From: JAKZVK01 sp965237575
GTDB taxonomy: Bacteria > Acidobacteriota > Terriglobia > Bryobacterales > UBA6623
Direction: 5' to 3'
DNA length: 64,000 nucleotides
Assembly: GCA_965237575.1 (NCBI GenBank)
Contig: CBDEGI010000002.1
Span: forward strand, 434,001 to 498,000
Shown here: one piece after another, positions 30,001-37,811 of the stretch
Numbering within the stretch: position 1 is the first letter of the stretch
How the letters are laid out: every line of letters starts with the position of its first letter
Notes under the pieces: model-generated
Database searches by the model: none
What the model was told of the DNA's origin: nothing
Seen by the model: only the letters and a program-made list of their open reading frames with translations
Program-made: the position numbers and the translations under genes

Positions 30001-31183
30001 TCGGTGGTCTTGCCGGAGGAAACATCGACCCGCAGGTCGACGCTGCAGGCCGGGAGGCCCGCGCCAACTCGTTCGGCTGGCGGCCTGTGGCCTTCTGCTG
30101 ACCTCTCCGTTCACGGCCCCGGCGCAAACCTCTACCTCATCCGCCCCAATCAACATCCACCTCGACCGCACCGCCCAACCCGAACCGCTCTTCCGCGTCT
30201 CGGGCGTCAACCACTCCCCCACCGAATGGCACAACGCCTTCGCGGTGTACGTGGAAGCCCCTGACGGTTCCTTAACCACCGACCAACCCCCAATCCTGGG
30301 CTCCCATCGCGCCGAGGCCGGAGCCCTTGTCTTCGAACCACGCTTCCCGTTGGAGCCCGGCATGCGTTACCGCGCGGTGCTGCGCTCTCCTGGGTCCAAA
30401 CCGTTAGTCAAGGTATTCGAGATCCCCGAAGCAGCGCCCGAGCCGCCCACCGTCGTCGAGCACATCTACCCTTCATCGAATCACCTGCCGGAGAACCAAC
30501 TGAAGTTCTACATCCACTTCTCCGCATCCATGAGCCGCGGGGAGGCCTACCGCCACGTGTATCTGCTCGACGCGAGCGGCAAGCAAATCGACCTGCCGTT
30601 TCTCGAACTCGACCAGGAGTTATGGGACCGCGACGCAAGGCGGCTGACCGTGTTCTTCGACCCGGGCCGAGTCAAGCGCGGGCTATTGCCGCGCGAAGAA
30701 ATGGGCGTCCCGATCGAAGCGGGCGAAAGCTACACTTTGGTGGTCGACCGCGCCTGGCCCGACGCGAAACGCCGTCCGCTGGCCCACGATCACAAGAAAC
30801 TGTTCACCGTCCGTCCGGCGGACCGCGAACCGCCCGACCTCGCCGCGTGGCAGCTCACCCCACCCGCGGCCGGTACCGCCGACGCCCTGACCGTCACCTT
30901 TCCCGAACCCCTTGACCACGCGCTCTTGTTGCGGCTGCTACAAGTGGTGACCCCAGCCAGGTTGCCCGTGGAGGGTGACATCCAGGTCGATCAGCAGGAA
31001 ACACGCTGGAGCTTCACGCCCAGCCGCCCATGGCAACCAGACCGCTACTACTTGGAAGTCGGCACCGTCCTCGAGGACCTGGCGGGCAACACGCTCGACC
31101 GCCCATTTGAAGTCGACGTATTCGAGCGTGTCGAGGAACGCATCATCGAGGAGACGCGATCACTGCGCTTCGAGGTGAAGTAA
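29867..31183 (+). CDS. Exported Ig-like domain protein with repeat-derived N-terminus
   Basis: The body (about residues 70-438) is an exported beta-sandwich protein: signal-like LVRLAACGLLLTSPFTAPAQ, then LKFYIHFSASMSRGEAYRHV and ALTVTFPEPLDH, which match bacterial SbsA-type Ig-like (Big) domains. No catalytic residues are evident. The first ~66 codons are built from two dispersed repeats (29964-30000 and 30020-30065) and read as Arg-rich, non-signal sequence. No ATG, GTG or TTG sits at the natural signal peptide. The true start may have been displaced by repeat insertion, so ATG 29867 is only the longest possibility and the 5' end may be dead. Confidence 0.6.
   Translation: MDKFVCAFFAAGVPPLKTERPLESTGLYGGGRLVPDRSLTVTARFRWSCRRKHRPAGRRCRPGGPRQLVRLAACGLLLTSPFTAPAQTSTSSAPINIHLDRTAQPEPLFRVSGVNHSPTEWHNAFAVYVEAPDGSLTTDQPPILGSHRAEAGALVFEPRFPLEPGMRYRAVLRSPGSKPLVKVFEIPEAAPEPPTVVEHIYPSSNHLPENQLKFYIHFSASMSRGEAYRHVYLLDASGKQIDLPFLELDQELWDRDARRLTVFFDPGRVKRGLLPREEMGVPIEAGESYTLVVDRAWPDAKRRPLAHDHKKLFTVRPADREPPDLAAWQLTPPAAGTADALTVTFPEPLDHALLLRLLQVVTPARLPVEGDIQVDQQETRWSFTPSRPWQPDRYYLEVGTVLEDLAGNTLDRPFEVDVFERVEERIIEETRSLRFEVK
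30020..30065 (-). repeat. Dispersed repeat copy B
   Basis: Reverse complement of the element at 28391-28437 (about 87% identical). It lies inside the open frame of the Ig-like gene and encodes the Arg/Pro-rich stretch before its signal peptide. Confidence 0.75.
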
Positions 31184-31464
31184 ACCGAACTGCATCGAGC
31201 TGCGGAGGAGGCCGCAATAGCAAACTCAGAGCCGCAGGCGTAAGCCTGCGTTGAGCCCCTTCGAGCCCCGCTGAAACTTCTTGGGCTGGTTGCACGTGGG
31301 CGCGGTTCAACGCTGACCGAGGTCCGCCGCTCAGAGTGGCATGGCGCGCCAGAAACCTGGGATTCGGCACGCTTTCACCTTCCCCTTCCAGCCAACCACA
31401 CATTGACACCCCCGCACACCATTCCTAAGCTGAAAACATCCTTGCCCGCCCCTTGTCGCCATCC

Positions 31465-32646
31465 GTGAAACTTCCCATCTACATGGACCACCACGCCACC
31501 ACCCCGGTGGACCCACGCGTGGTCGACGCCATGCTCCCCTACTTCACCGAGCACTTCGGCAACGCAGCCAGCCGCAATCACCCGTTCGGGTGGAAGGCCG
31601 AAGAGGCCGTCGAGACAGCACGAGCCCAAGTGGCCGACCTCATTGGCGCCCGCACGCGCGAGATTGTTTTCACCAGCGGCGCGACCGAGTCGATCAACCT
31701 GGCCCTCAAGGGTGTCGCCGAGCGCCACGCCGATCGCGACCACATCATCACCTGGCAAACCGAGCACAAGGCCGTCCTCGATACGGTCAAACGGCTCGAG
31801 CGGCGCGGCTTTCGCGTGTCGCACCTGCCTGTGGGACCCGACGGCCTGCTCGACCTCGGCGCCCTGGAAGACGCTCTAGAAAGGGCCCTCACCCCCAAGA
31901 CCCTCCTCATCTCCTTGCTTCACGCCAACAACGAGATCGGAGTGATCCAGCCAATCCGCGAAGTCGGTGGGATCGCGCGCCGCCATGGCGTGCTGTTTCA
32001 CGTCGACGCAGCCCAGTCGTTCGGCAAGATCCCGATCGACGTCGAGGCCGACCACATCGATCTGCTCTCGATCAGCGGGCACAAGATCTACGGTCCCAAA
32101 GGGGCCGGCGCGTTGTACGTCCGTCGGCGCGATCCGCGCGTCGAGATCACCGCACAGATCGAGGGAGGCGGGCACGAGCGTGGTATGCGTTCCGGGACCT
32201 TGAACGTGCCGGGCATCGTGGGCCTGGGCAAGGCCGGCGAGATTGCGGCGGCGGAAAGGGACACCGAAGCACTCCGCGTGGGCGCGTTGAGGGATCACCT
32301 CAAGCAGGGGCTAGTCAACGCATTGGACGATGTCTCGATCAACGGCAGCCTCGATCACCGCCTGCCCAACAACCTGCACCTGAGCTTCGCCGGCGTTGAC
32401 GGCGAGTCGCTGCTGATGGGTCTCGACGACGTGGCCGTGTCGAGCGGCTCGGCTTGCACCACCGCTGAACCAGAACCGAGTCACGTCCTCCGCGCGTTGG
32501 GCGTCCCCGAGGGCCTCGCTCACGCCTCGCTGCGGTTTGGGCTCGGCCGCTTCAACACCGAACAAGAGGTCGACTACGTGATTGAGAGGGTCGCCGCGGT
32601 AGTCCATCGTTTGCGCGAGTTTTCTCCGGTCGGACCAAAGCCTTGA
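31465..32646 (+). CDS. Cysteine desulfurase (IscS/NifS family)
   Basis: PLP enzyme that takes sulfur from cysteine for Fe-S clusters and thio-cofactors. The 393-residue protein starts IYMDHHATTPVDPRV. FTSGATESINLALKG and the PLP aspartate in FHVDAAQSFGKI follow. The Schiff-base lysine is in SISGHKIYGPKG, and the persulfide cysteine in SSGSACTTAEPEPSHVL on a mobile loop, which is IscS-like. GTG 31465 is preferred; a TTG at 31453 adds four residues. There is no iscU, iscA or iscR beside it, so its partner is unknown. Confidence 0.93.
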   Translation: MKLPIYMDHHATTPVDPRVVDAMLPYFTEHFGNAASRNHPFGWKAEEAVETARAQVADLIGARTREIVFTSGATESINLALKGVAERHADRDHIITWQTEHKAVLDTVKRLERRGFRVSHLPVGPDGLLDLGALEDALERALTPKTLLISLLHANNEIGVIQPIREVGGIARRHGVLFHVDAAQSFGKIPIDVEADHIDLLSISGHKIYGPKGAGALYVRRRDPRVEITAQIEGGGHERGMRSGTLNVPGIVGLGKAGEIAAAERDTEALRVGALRDHLKQGLVNALDDVSINGSLDHRLPNNLHLSFAGVDGESLLMGLDDVAVSSGSACTTAEPEPSHVLRALGVPEGLAHASLRFGLGRFNTEQEVDYVIERVAAVVHRLREFSPVGPKP

Positions 32647-32671
32647 CTGACACAGAGCCGCGGCCCCCCGC

Positions 32672-34813
32672 TCAGAGAGAGTCACGAGACATCAGGAAGG
32701 CGTGAACCTGCCAGATCTCGTTCCGCGAGAGCAGTTGGCCGAACGCGGCCATGTTGGTGCCTTGGCGTCCATTCGTCACGGTTTCGATGAACCGGCCGGG
32801 GCCGAGCTTGGTCTTGAATATAGTCGGGCCCGCACCCCCGCCCGCTTTGTGGCAACCTACACAGCGCCCGCGGTAGATCCGTTCGCCCTGGGTGATCGCC
32901 TCCTGGTTGCCTAGAAGAGGGTTGGCAGCCTTCCCTTCGGCCGATGTGGGCATGGCGGGCGGGGACGCCGTCTTGATCGGTTCGCTGCCTTCGGTGGGTG
33001 GGAAGCCGTATCCCGCCAAAACCCGGCCGCCGAGCGTATGGCCCGGTTCCCCCACTCGCGGCAAGCCACCTTCGAGCGTGGTCAAGTTCGTCCCCGGCTG
33101 GACGCGCGCCGGGCCACCTCCATCGAGTGCGAACACCCATAGATTGCCGGCCTTCGGCTCGGTGTAATAGAACGTCATGTCGCCGCCGATGCCCCCCGAC
33201 GGTACCGCGACGTACTGCGTGCCATCGAGTTCATAGGTAATGGGGCTGCCAATGATGCCCGAGCCGGTTTGGAACTGCCACAGAACTTTGCCGCTCTGAG
33301 CGTCGAGTGCCATGAAGTAGCCGCGCATGTCGCCCGTAAAGACCAGCCCGCTCGACGTAGCGACGGCGCCCGCCCAGAACGGGGCCGGGCTCACGCTGCG
33401 CCACAGCACCTTGCGCGTGACCACGTCGAACGCGACGAAGTTGCCGGGGTTGTCACTCGTCAAGTACTGCTGATAGTCCCCGCCCAGATACCACTCGCCC
33501 TTGGTCGGCGGCTCGAACTGATCTTCGGCCCAGAACTTGTAGCCCATGGCCCACTGGTTCGACATGAAGTAGAGCGTGCTGCGATCCGGGTTGTAGGCTA
33601 AGGGCTGCCAGTCGATCGCGCCTTCGAGGCTGGGGATGATCGGGCCGACTTCGGGCCCGCCGGACTCGGCCACCATCTCCGGATTCACGTCGGGGCGGCC
33701 GGTCTGGGGATCAAGCCCGAACGCCCAGTTGATGCCGGGGACGATGGGCTCGCCGTAGATGAACTTGCCGTTGGTGCGGTCGAGCGCATAGAAGAAGCCG
33801 TTCTTGTCGTGGTGGAATAGGGCCTTGACGAGCCCCCGGTCGCCGAGCGTCACGTCGGCCAGCACGGGCGTGCTGACGGCGTCGTAGTCCCAGCAGTCCC
33901 ACGGCGTGTACTGGTAGCCCCACCGGATCTCGCCGCTATCGGCGTCGATGGCGATGGTCGCGGCGGTCCACTCGTTGTCTCCCTTGCGTACGTGGCAGTT
34001 CCACGGTGCGGCGTTGCCGGTATTCCAGTAGACGAGGTTCAGCTCGGGGTCGTAGACGCCAGTGGTCCAGGTCGAGCCGCCGCCGTGCTTCCAGGTGTCG
34101 CCGGGCCAGGTGTCGTTGCCGGGTTCGCCCGGACCGGGGATGGTGTAGGTCGTCCAGCGCAGCTCGCCCGTCTTGGCGTCGAAGGCTTTGACGAAGCCGC
34201 GGATACCATACTCGCCGCCGGCCACGCCGGTCAGCACCATGCCGTTGACGACCAGCGGCGCGCCGGTGATGCTATACCCTTGTTCCCAGTCGATGACCTC
34301 GGCCTCCCAAACCACCTTGCCGGTGTCTTTGTGGAGTGCGACCAGCCGCGCGTCCATCGTGCCGATGTACACCAACTCGCCGAACAGCGCGACGCCGCGG
34401 TTGATTGACCCGCAGCAATAGACGCGCTCGACGTCATCGGACATCTTCGGGTCATAGCTCCATTTCTTCGCGCCGGTGCGGGCGTCGATCGCGAACACCC
34501 GCGACTCGTCGGCTGAGAGGTAGAGCACGCCCTCATGAATCAGCGGCGTGGCTTCCAACCCGCGATTCTCGCCACCGGTAGCGAACACCCAGGCTGGGTG
34601 CAGCCGGCTGACGTTGTCCGGCGTGATCTGGTCGAGCCTAACGAAGCGCTGGCCGTAATAGTCGCGGCCGTACATCAGCCATGCCGAGTTGTCGCCGGCC
34701 GCCTTCGCGAGGTCGGCACGGGTGACCGGCTGTGCGCGGGCCACCGGCCCCGACAGAACCGCTGCGATGACCAAGGCCGCTCCAACCGCCCCCAAAGAAC
34801 GTGAAAACAACAT
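32672..34813 (-). CDS. PQQ-dependent alcohol dehydrogenase with C-terminal cytochrome c (quinohaemoprotein)
   Basis: Periplasmic quinohaemoprotein of 713 residues. Signal peptide, then an eight-bladed PQQ propeller with the vicinal disulfide Cys133-Cys134 (VYCCGSINRG), tryptophan-docking repeats (GKVLWQFQTGSG), and a C-terminal haem domain with RCVGCHKAG. The catalytic Asp is Asp309 in TPWDCWDYDAVSTP. Asp311 two residues later is the position that in XoxF and PedH-type enzymes binds a lanthanide ion instead of calcium. It oxidises primary alcohols or aldehydes and passes electrons to its own haem. It is divergent from the enolase-superfamily gene. Confidence 0.93.
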   Translation of the reverse strand: MLFSRSLGAVGAALVIAAVLSGPVARAQPVTRADLAKAAGDNSAWLMYGRDYYGQRFVRLDQITPDNVSRLHPAWVFATGGENRGLEATPLIHEGVLYLSADESRVFAIDARTGAKKWSYDPKMSDDVERVYCCGSINRGVALFGELVYIGTMDARLVALHKDTGKVVWEAEVIDWEQGYSITGAPLVVNGMVLTGVAGGEYGIRGFVKAFDAKTGELRWTTYTIPGPGEPGNDTWPGDTWKHGGGSTWTTGVYDPELNLVYWNTGNAAPWNCHVRKGDNEWTAATIAIDADSGEIRWGYQYTPWDCWDYDAVSTPVLADVTLGDRGLVKALFHHDKNGFFYALDRTNGKFIYGEPIVPGINWAFGLDPQTGRPDVNPEMVAESGGPEVGPIIPSLEGAIDWQPLAYNPDRSTLYFMSNQWAMGYKFWAEDQFEPPTKGEWYLGGDYQQYLTSDNPGNFVAFDVVTRKVLWRSVSPAPFWAGAVATSSGLVFTGDMRGYFMALDAQSGKVLWQFQTGSGIIGSPITYELDGTQYVAVPSGGIGGDMTFYYTEPKAGNLWVFALDGGGPARVQPGTNLTTLEGGLPRVGEPGHTLGGRVLAGYGFPPTEGSEPIKTASPPAMPTSAEGKAANPLLGNQEAITQGERIYRGRCVGCHKAGGGAGPTIFKTKLGPGRFIETVTNGRQGTNMAAFGQLLSRNEIWQVHAFLMSRDSL

Positions 34814-34892
34814 CGAGTACCCCTTCCCGAACCCAGCTTCCTACTTGCGGAGATTGTATCGTCGATCGCGCCATCGCGTTTCTCCGCGGCGC

Positions 34893-34934
34893 TATACTGT
34901 CCACCACTAGCCGTATACTGTCCACCACTAGCCG
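34893..34934 (+). repeat. 21-bp tandem repeat, two copies
   Basis: TATACTGTCCACCACTAGCCG occurs at 34893-34913 and exactly again at 34914-34934, in the 269-base region between two divergent genes. TATACT in each copy resembles a -10 box, so it may be a duplicated operator or promoter piece. Confidence 0.85.
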
Positions 34935-34990
34935 TCCGTGATAAGGAAACCGGCGCAGTTCCAGTGTTGGGAGCGCAGTTCGCAATGTAG

Positions 34991-35010
34991 GGGCACGGCA
35001 TGCCGTGCCC
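34991..35010. repeat. 20-bp perfect palindrome GGGCACGGCATGCCGTGCCC
   Basis: Perfect palindrome, preceded by GTAG. It recurs exactly at 52804-52823 and in degenerate form at 52887-52906. A REP-like intergenic element. Confidence 0.9.
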
Positions 35011-35082
35011 GCGTGCGGACGTCGACAGCGGGGCCGCTAACGAGCCGCGGGCCATCTACCCAGACGGTTTCAGGAGGAGACA

Positions 35083-36486
35083 ATGAATCGTAGGCAATTG
35101 ACATCACAGATGAGTCGGGAACCCGATGCCCACGCGCTAAGCCGGCGCCGCTTTCTCGCCACCAGCGCGGGCGCCTTCGGGGGGCTACTCGCCGCCACCG
35201 CCGACCCCGCACGCGCAGCCAAGAAGACAGCCGACTCCGTGTTCGGCGACATCCGCATCACCAACATCGAGACCCACGACATTGCCGTCGACTACGACGA
35301 TTGGATCGCCTATCAGCTCAATCACTACCACGGCCCCACGACGCGCTCGGTCTACCTCGTCCATACCAACAAGGGCCTCGTTGGGCTGGGCGAGGGGCAG
35401 AAGGAAGCCGCGGATGTCGTCGAGAAGTACATCGGCACCAGCCCCTTCGATTGGGTCGGCGACGAGACCTCACTGCAACTCGGCACGGCGATGTACGACC
35501 TGATGGGCAAGGCCGCCGGCGTCCCCGTCTACAAGCTGTTCGGTCAACGCTATCGCCGCTGGGTGCCCGTCTCCTCGTGGACCGTCTCCACGCACCCCAA
35601 GCGCATGGCTGAAGCCGTTCAGCAGTATTCGGCGCAGGGCTACACCTGGATGAAGTTCCACCTCTCGCCCTTCGAAAACATCTTCGACCAGATCGAGGCC
35701 ATGCAGGCCGTCGCGCCGAAGGGCTTCAAGGTCCACTACGACCTGACCATGGGCGGCACCGACGATCACATGTTCGAGTTGCTCGAAGCGATGGCCGCCT
35801 ATCCCGTCTCCGGCTGCTTGGAAGACCCGCTCCTGCCGAACGAGATCGATGGCTACATCGAACTGCGCAAGCGCCTGAAGCTGCCGCTGGTGCTGCACCA
35901 TTCCGCCATGCAGTTCACGTATTCCGTCCTGAACCGCGCGGCCGACGCCTACATGCTCGGCCATTCGAGGATCGGCATGGCCATGCGCCGCGCCGGGCTG
36001 TTCGAGGCGGCGAACGTGCCGTTCATGTTGCAGAACGTCGGCGGCGACATCACGCGAGCGATGACCACGCATATGCAGTCGGCCTTCCCGACGGCGAGCT
36101 TTCACTTCATCAGCACGTCGGAGCGATGGAAGTCCGACGTGGTCAAGAATCGCATGCAGCCCGTCAACGGCTTGCTGCGCGTGCCGGAAACGCCCGGCCT
36201 CGGCGTCGAACTCGATGCGGCCGAGCTCGACCGTTTGAAAAAGTTGAAGCTCCCCGAGCAGCACAAGTGGATCATCAAGACGCAGTTCGACAACGGCACG
36301 AAGATGTACAACATTGCCGACCCGAAGAACTCGATCTTCATGGTGCGCCCCGACCGCTCGCGGTTAATCCCGATGAGGTATGACCTGCCGATCAAGACCG
36401 AGTATTGGGACGACGATGGGTCGGCGGAGTATAAGCAGATGTTCGCGCGGATTGAGAGGGAGGGCGTGGTGCTCCTGAAGAGCTAA
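35083..36486 (+). CDS. Mandelate racemase/muconate-lactonizing enzyme (enolase superfamily), Tat-exported
   Basis: A 467-residue enolase-superfamily protein with a Tat signal (LSRRRFLATSAGAFGG, near residue 20). The capping domain runs to about 160 and the barrel begins VPVSSWTVSTHPKRMAE. Barrel markers are YTWMKFHLSP (second-strand Lys), VHYDLTMGG (first metal Asp) and GCLEDPLLPNEIDGY (second metal Glu). The substrate cannot be told; sugar-acid dehydratase is common for exported members in Acidobacteriota. ATG 35083 has AGGAGGAG 6-10 bases upstream. It is divergent from the quinoprotein. Confidence 0.87.
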   Translation: MNRRQLTSQMSREPDAHALSRRRFLATSAGAFGGLLAATADPARAAKKTADSVFGDIRITNIETHDIAVDYDDWIAYQLNHYHGPTTRSVYLVHTNKGLVGLGEGQKEAADVVEKYIGTSPFDWVGDETSLQLGTAMYDLMGKAAGVPVYKLFGQRYRRWVPVSSWTVSTHPKRMAEAVQQYSAQGYTWMKFHLSPFENIFDQIEAMQAVAPKGFKVHYDLTMGGTDDHMFELLEAMAAYPVSGCLEDPLLPNEIDGYIELRKRLKLPLVLHHSAMQFTYSVLNRAADAYMLGHSRIGMAMRRAGLFEAANVPFMLQNVGGDITRAMTTHMQSAFPTASFHFISTSERWKSDVVKNRMQPVNGLLRVPETPGLGVELDAAELDRLKKLKLPEQHKWIIKTQFDNGTKMYNIADPKNSIFMVRPDRSRLIPMRYDLPIKTEYWDDDGSAEYKQMFARIEREGVVLLKS

Positions 36487-36551
36487 AGGACGCAAGAGCT
36501 TGGTTAGCTGTGGTTTTTTCTTTGACCACGGCTTGATCAGCGTAGCGCTGC

Positions 36552-37531
36552 TCATGCGCTTTCCCATGGGTTCAAGATCGTGACGCCCAGATCGGCGTAG
36601 TCCTTCACGTTGCGTGTCACGAGGGTGAGTTCATGTTCGAGTGCGGTGGCCGAGAACAGGCCATCGGCGGTGTTAGTGGTCGACCGCTTAGTTGCCGCCG
36701 GCCATCAAGCTCTCCCCAGCGCTCGGCCACGTTTTGCGTGACCGCTAGAATCCTGCCGACGAATAAGGGAGCTGACAGACACCAACTGGAGTGGCTGACA
36801 TAGCCCAGGGTGCCCCAAGCCCTGCTCGACCGGTGCGACGGCTGCTATCATGCTCCCGTGAAGCTGGTGAAGCTCCGTTCTGCTCGCACACCTCCGGTAC
36901 CTTGGTCGCTGCCAGAGAAGTTGACTCAGCTCATCTCCGTCGCTGGCCTTGCGTTTGTGTTTTTTCGTCGTCGTCAAAGCGCCGATTACGGACTTCGGTT
37001 ACCTGCTCGGCGGTACCACTCTCATCTGGATAGGCACCAATTTCTACAACTCATCATGAACATGCGTTGGCCTTACAAGCCAAGCGTTCGGGAGCAGACG
37101 GTCAAACAGGTTCGCACTTCGCGACAGTTCGTCAGGCTGATGGCGGCTGAGTTCTCTTGGGCGGTGGCCCTTGCGTTGCTGCAGTATCACTATGAAAAAG
37201 GAGACCCTATCCGCGATTTTCTGCTGGCGGTCAGCATGTTCCTGATGTTAGTCGCATTCCCAGTGACAGGTGTACTGGCCTGGCGCCACGAGCGTCGAAC
37301 AGCGAAGTCTCGGCTCGCGTAGGCCCGTCAGCAGCAAACTTTGCGGCGATTTCGCGTACGTCGCTTGCCATCCAGTAAAGTGGTGAACCCTTTGCGAAAC
37401 TCGCCGATCGTCACTGCACTCAGATAGAGCGATTCGACGTCCTGGCGCTAAACCCAGTCGCTCACCCGTTGATTAGGAGCGGTGCGGATGAGTTCTGAAG
37501 GAACATTGGTGTCGAGCAAGAAGCCGCTCAT
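36552..37531 (-). pseudogene. VapC-type PIN toxin, split by an insertion and by a stop codon
   Basis: ATG 37531 overlaps the antitoxin stop (ATGA). It reads GFLLDTNVPSELIRT, a stop TAG after RVSDWV, then QDVESLYLSAVTIGEFRKG and LDGKRRT, and ends near 37328. About 540 bases later the C-terminal half resumes (about 36787): FVGRILAVTQNVAERWGELD, a one-base loss, and ADGLFSATALEHELTLVTRN ending NPWESA-stop at 36552. The two halves match one ~140-residue VapC nuclease that cleaves RNA with the Asp in LLDTN and later acidic residues. The toxin cannot be made. Confidence 0.82.
36810..37322 (+). CDS. Small hypothetical membrane protein inside the split vapC
   Basis: An open frame of 170 codons on the opposite strand, within the DNA that separates the two vapC halves. 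Its second half looks most protein-like: MRWPYKPSVREQTVKQVRTS, then hydrophobic AEFSWAVALALLQY and LLAVSMFLMLVAFPVTGVLA. The first ~80 codons look random, so a real start may be ATG 37058 or 37064. I recognise no family. It may be inserted cargo or chance. Confidence 0.35.
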   Translation: MPQALLDRCDGCYHAPVKLVKLRSARTPPVPWSLPEKLTQLISVAGLAFVFFRRRQSADYGLRLPARRYHSHLDRHQFLQLIMNMRWPYKPSVREQTVKQVRTSRQFVRLMAAEFSWAVALALLQYHYEKGDPIRDFLLAVSMFLMLVAFPVTGVLAWRHERRTAKSRLA

Positions 37532-37761
37532 AGATCGACAGTGCGACTAGTGGAAGCGTTGCGGCTGAAATCCAGATCGTCCGCCAAGCCCCTCACCATG
37601 GCGCACACATCGACCAGATTGCCAGCCGGAGCGGGCTCTCCGGTGGCGTTTTCGGCAAGGCGCAGGAGCCACTCTTCGACGCTCAAGCCCCGCGACTGCG
37701 CCTGCGCCTGCGCTTTGAGCGCCGCCTCTTTCTCGGGTGGAACATGAATTGTGACGGTCAT
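37528..37761 (-). CDS. Antitoxin of a VapBC-like module
   Basis: A 77-residue protein, MTVTIHVPPEKEAALKAQAQ then GLSVEEWLLRLAENA, typical of short antitoxins paired with PIN toxins: an N-terminal DNA-binding part and a helix, then an acidic C-terminal tail (VRGLADDLDFS) that would wrap the toxin. Its stop overlaps the toxin start by the ATGA arrangement. The antitoxin is intact while the toxin is broken, the usual order of decay for such modules, because loss of the antitoxin first would be lethal. Confidence 0.8.
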   Translation of the reverse strand: MTVTIHVPPEKEAALKAQAQAQSRGLSVEEWLLRLAENATGEPAPAGNLVDVCAMVRGLADDLDFSRNASTSRTVDL

Positions 37762-37811
37762 GGCTGCGACAGCTTCTTTCTTACACTATCGGAAACCGAT
37801 GGCCTTGTCAC

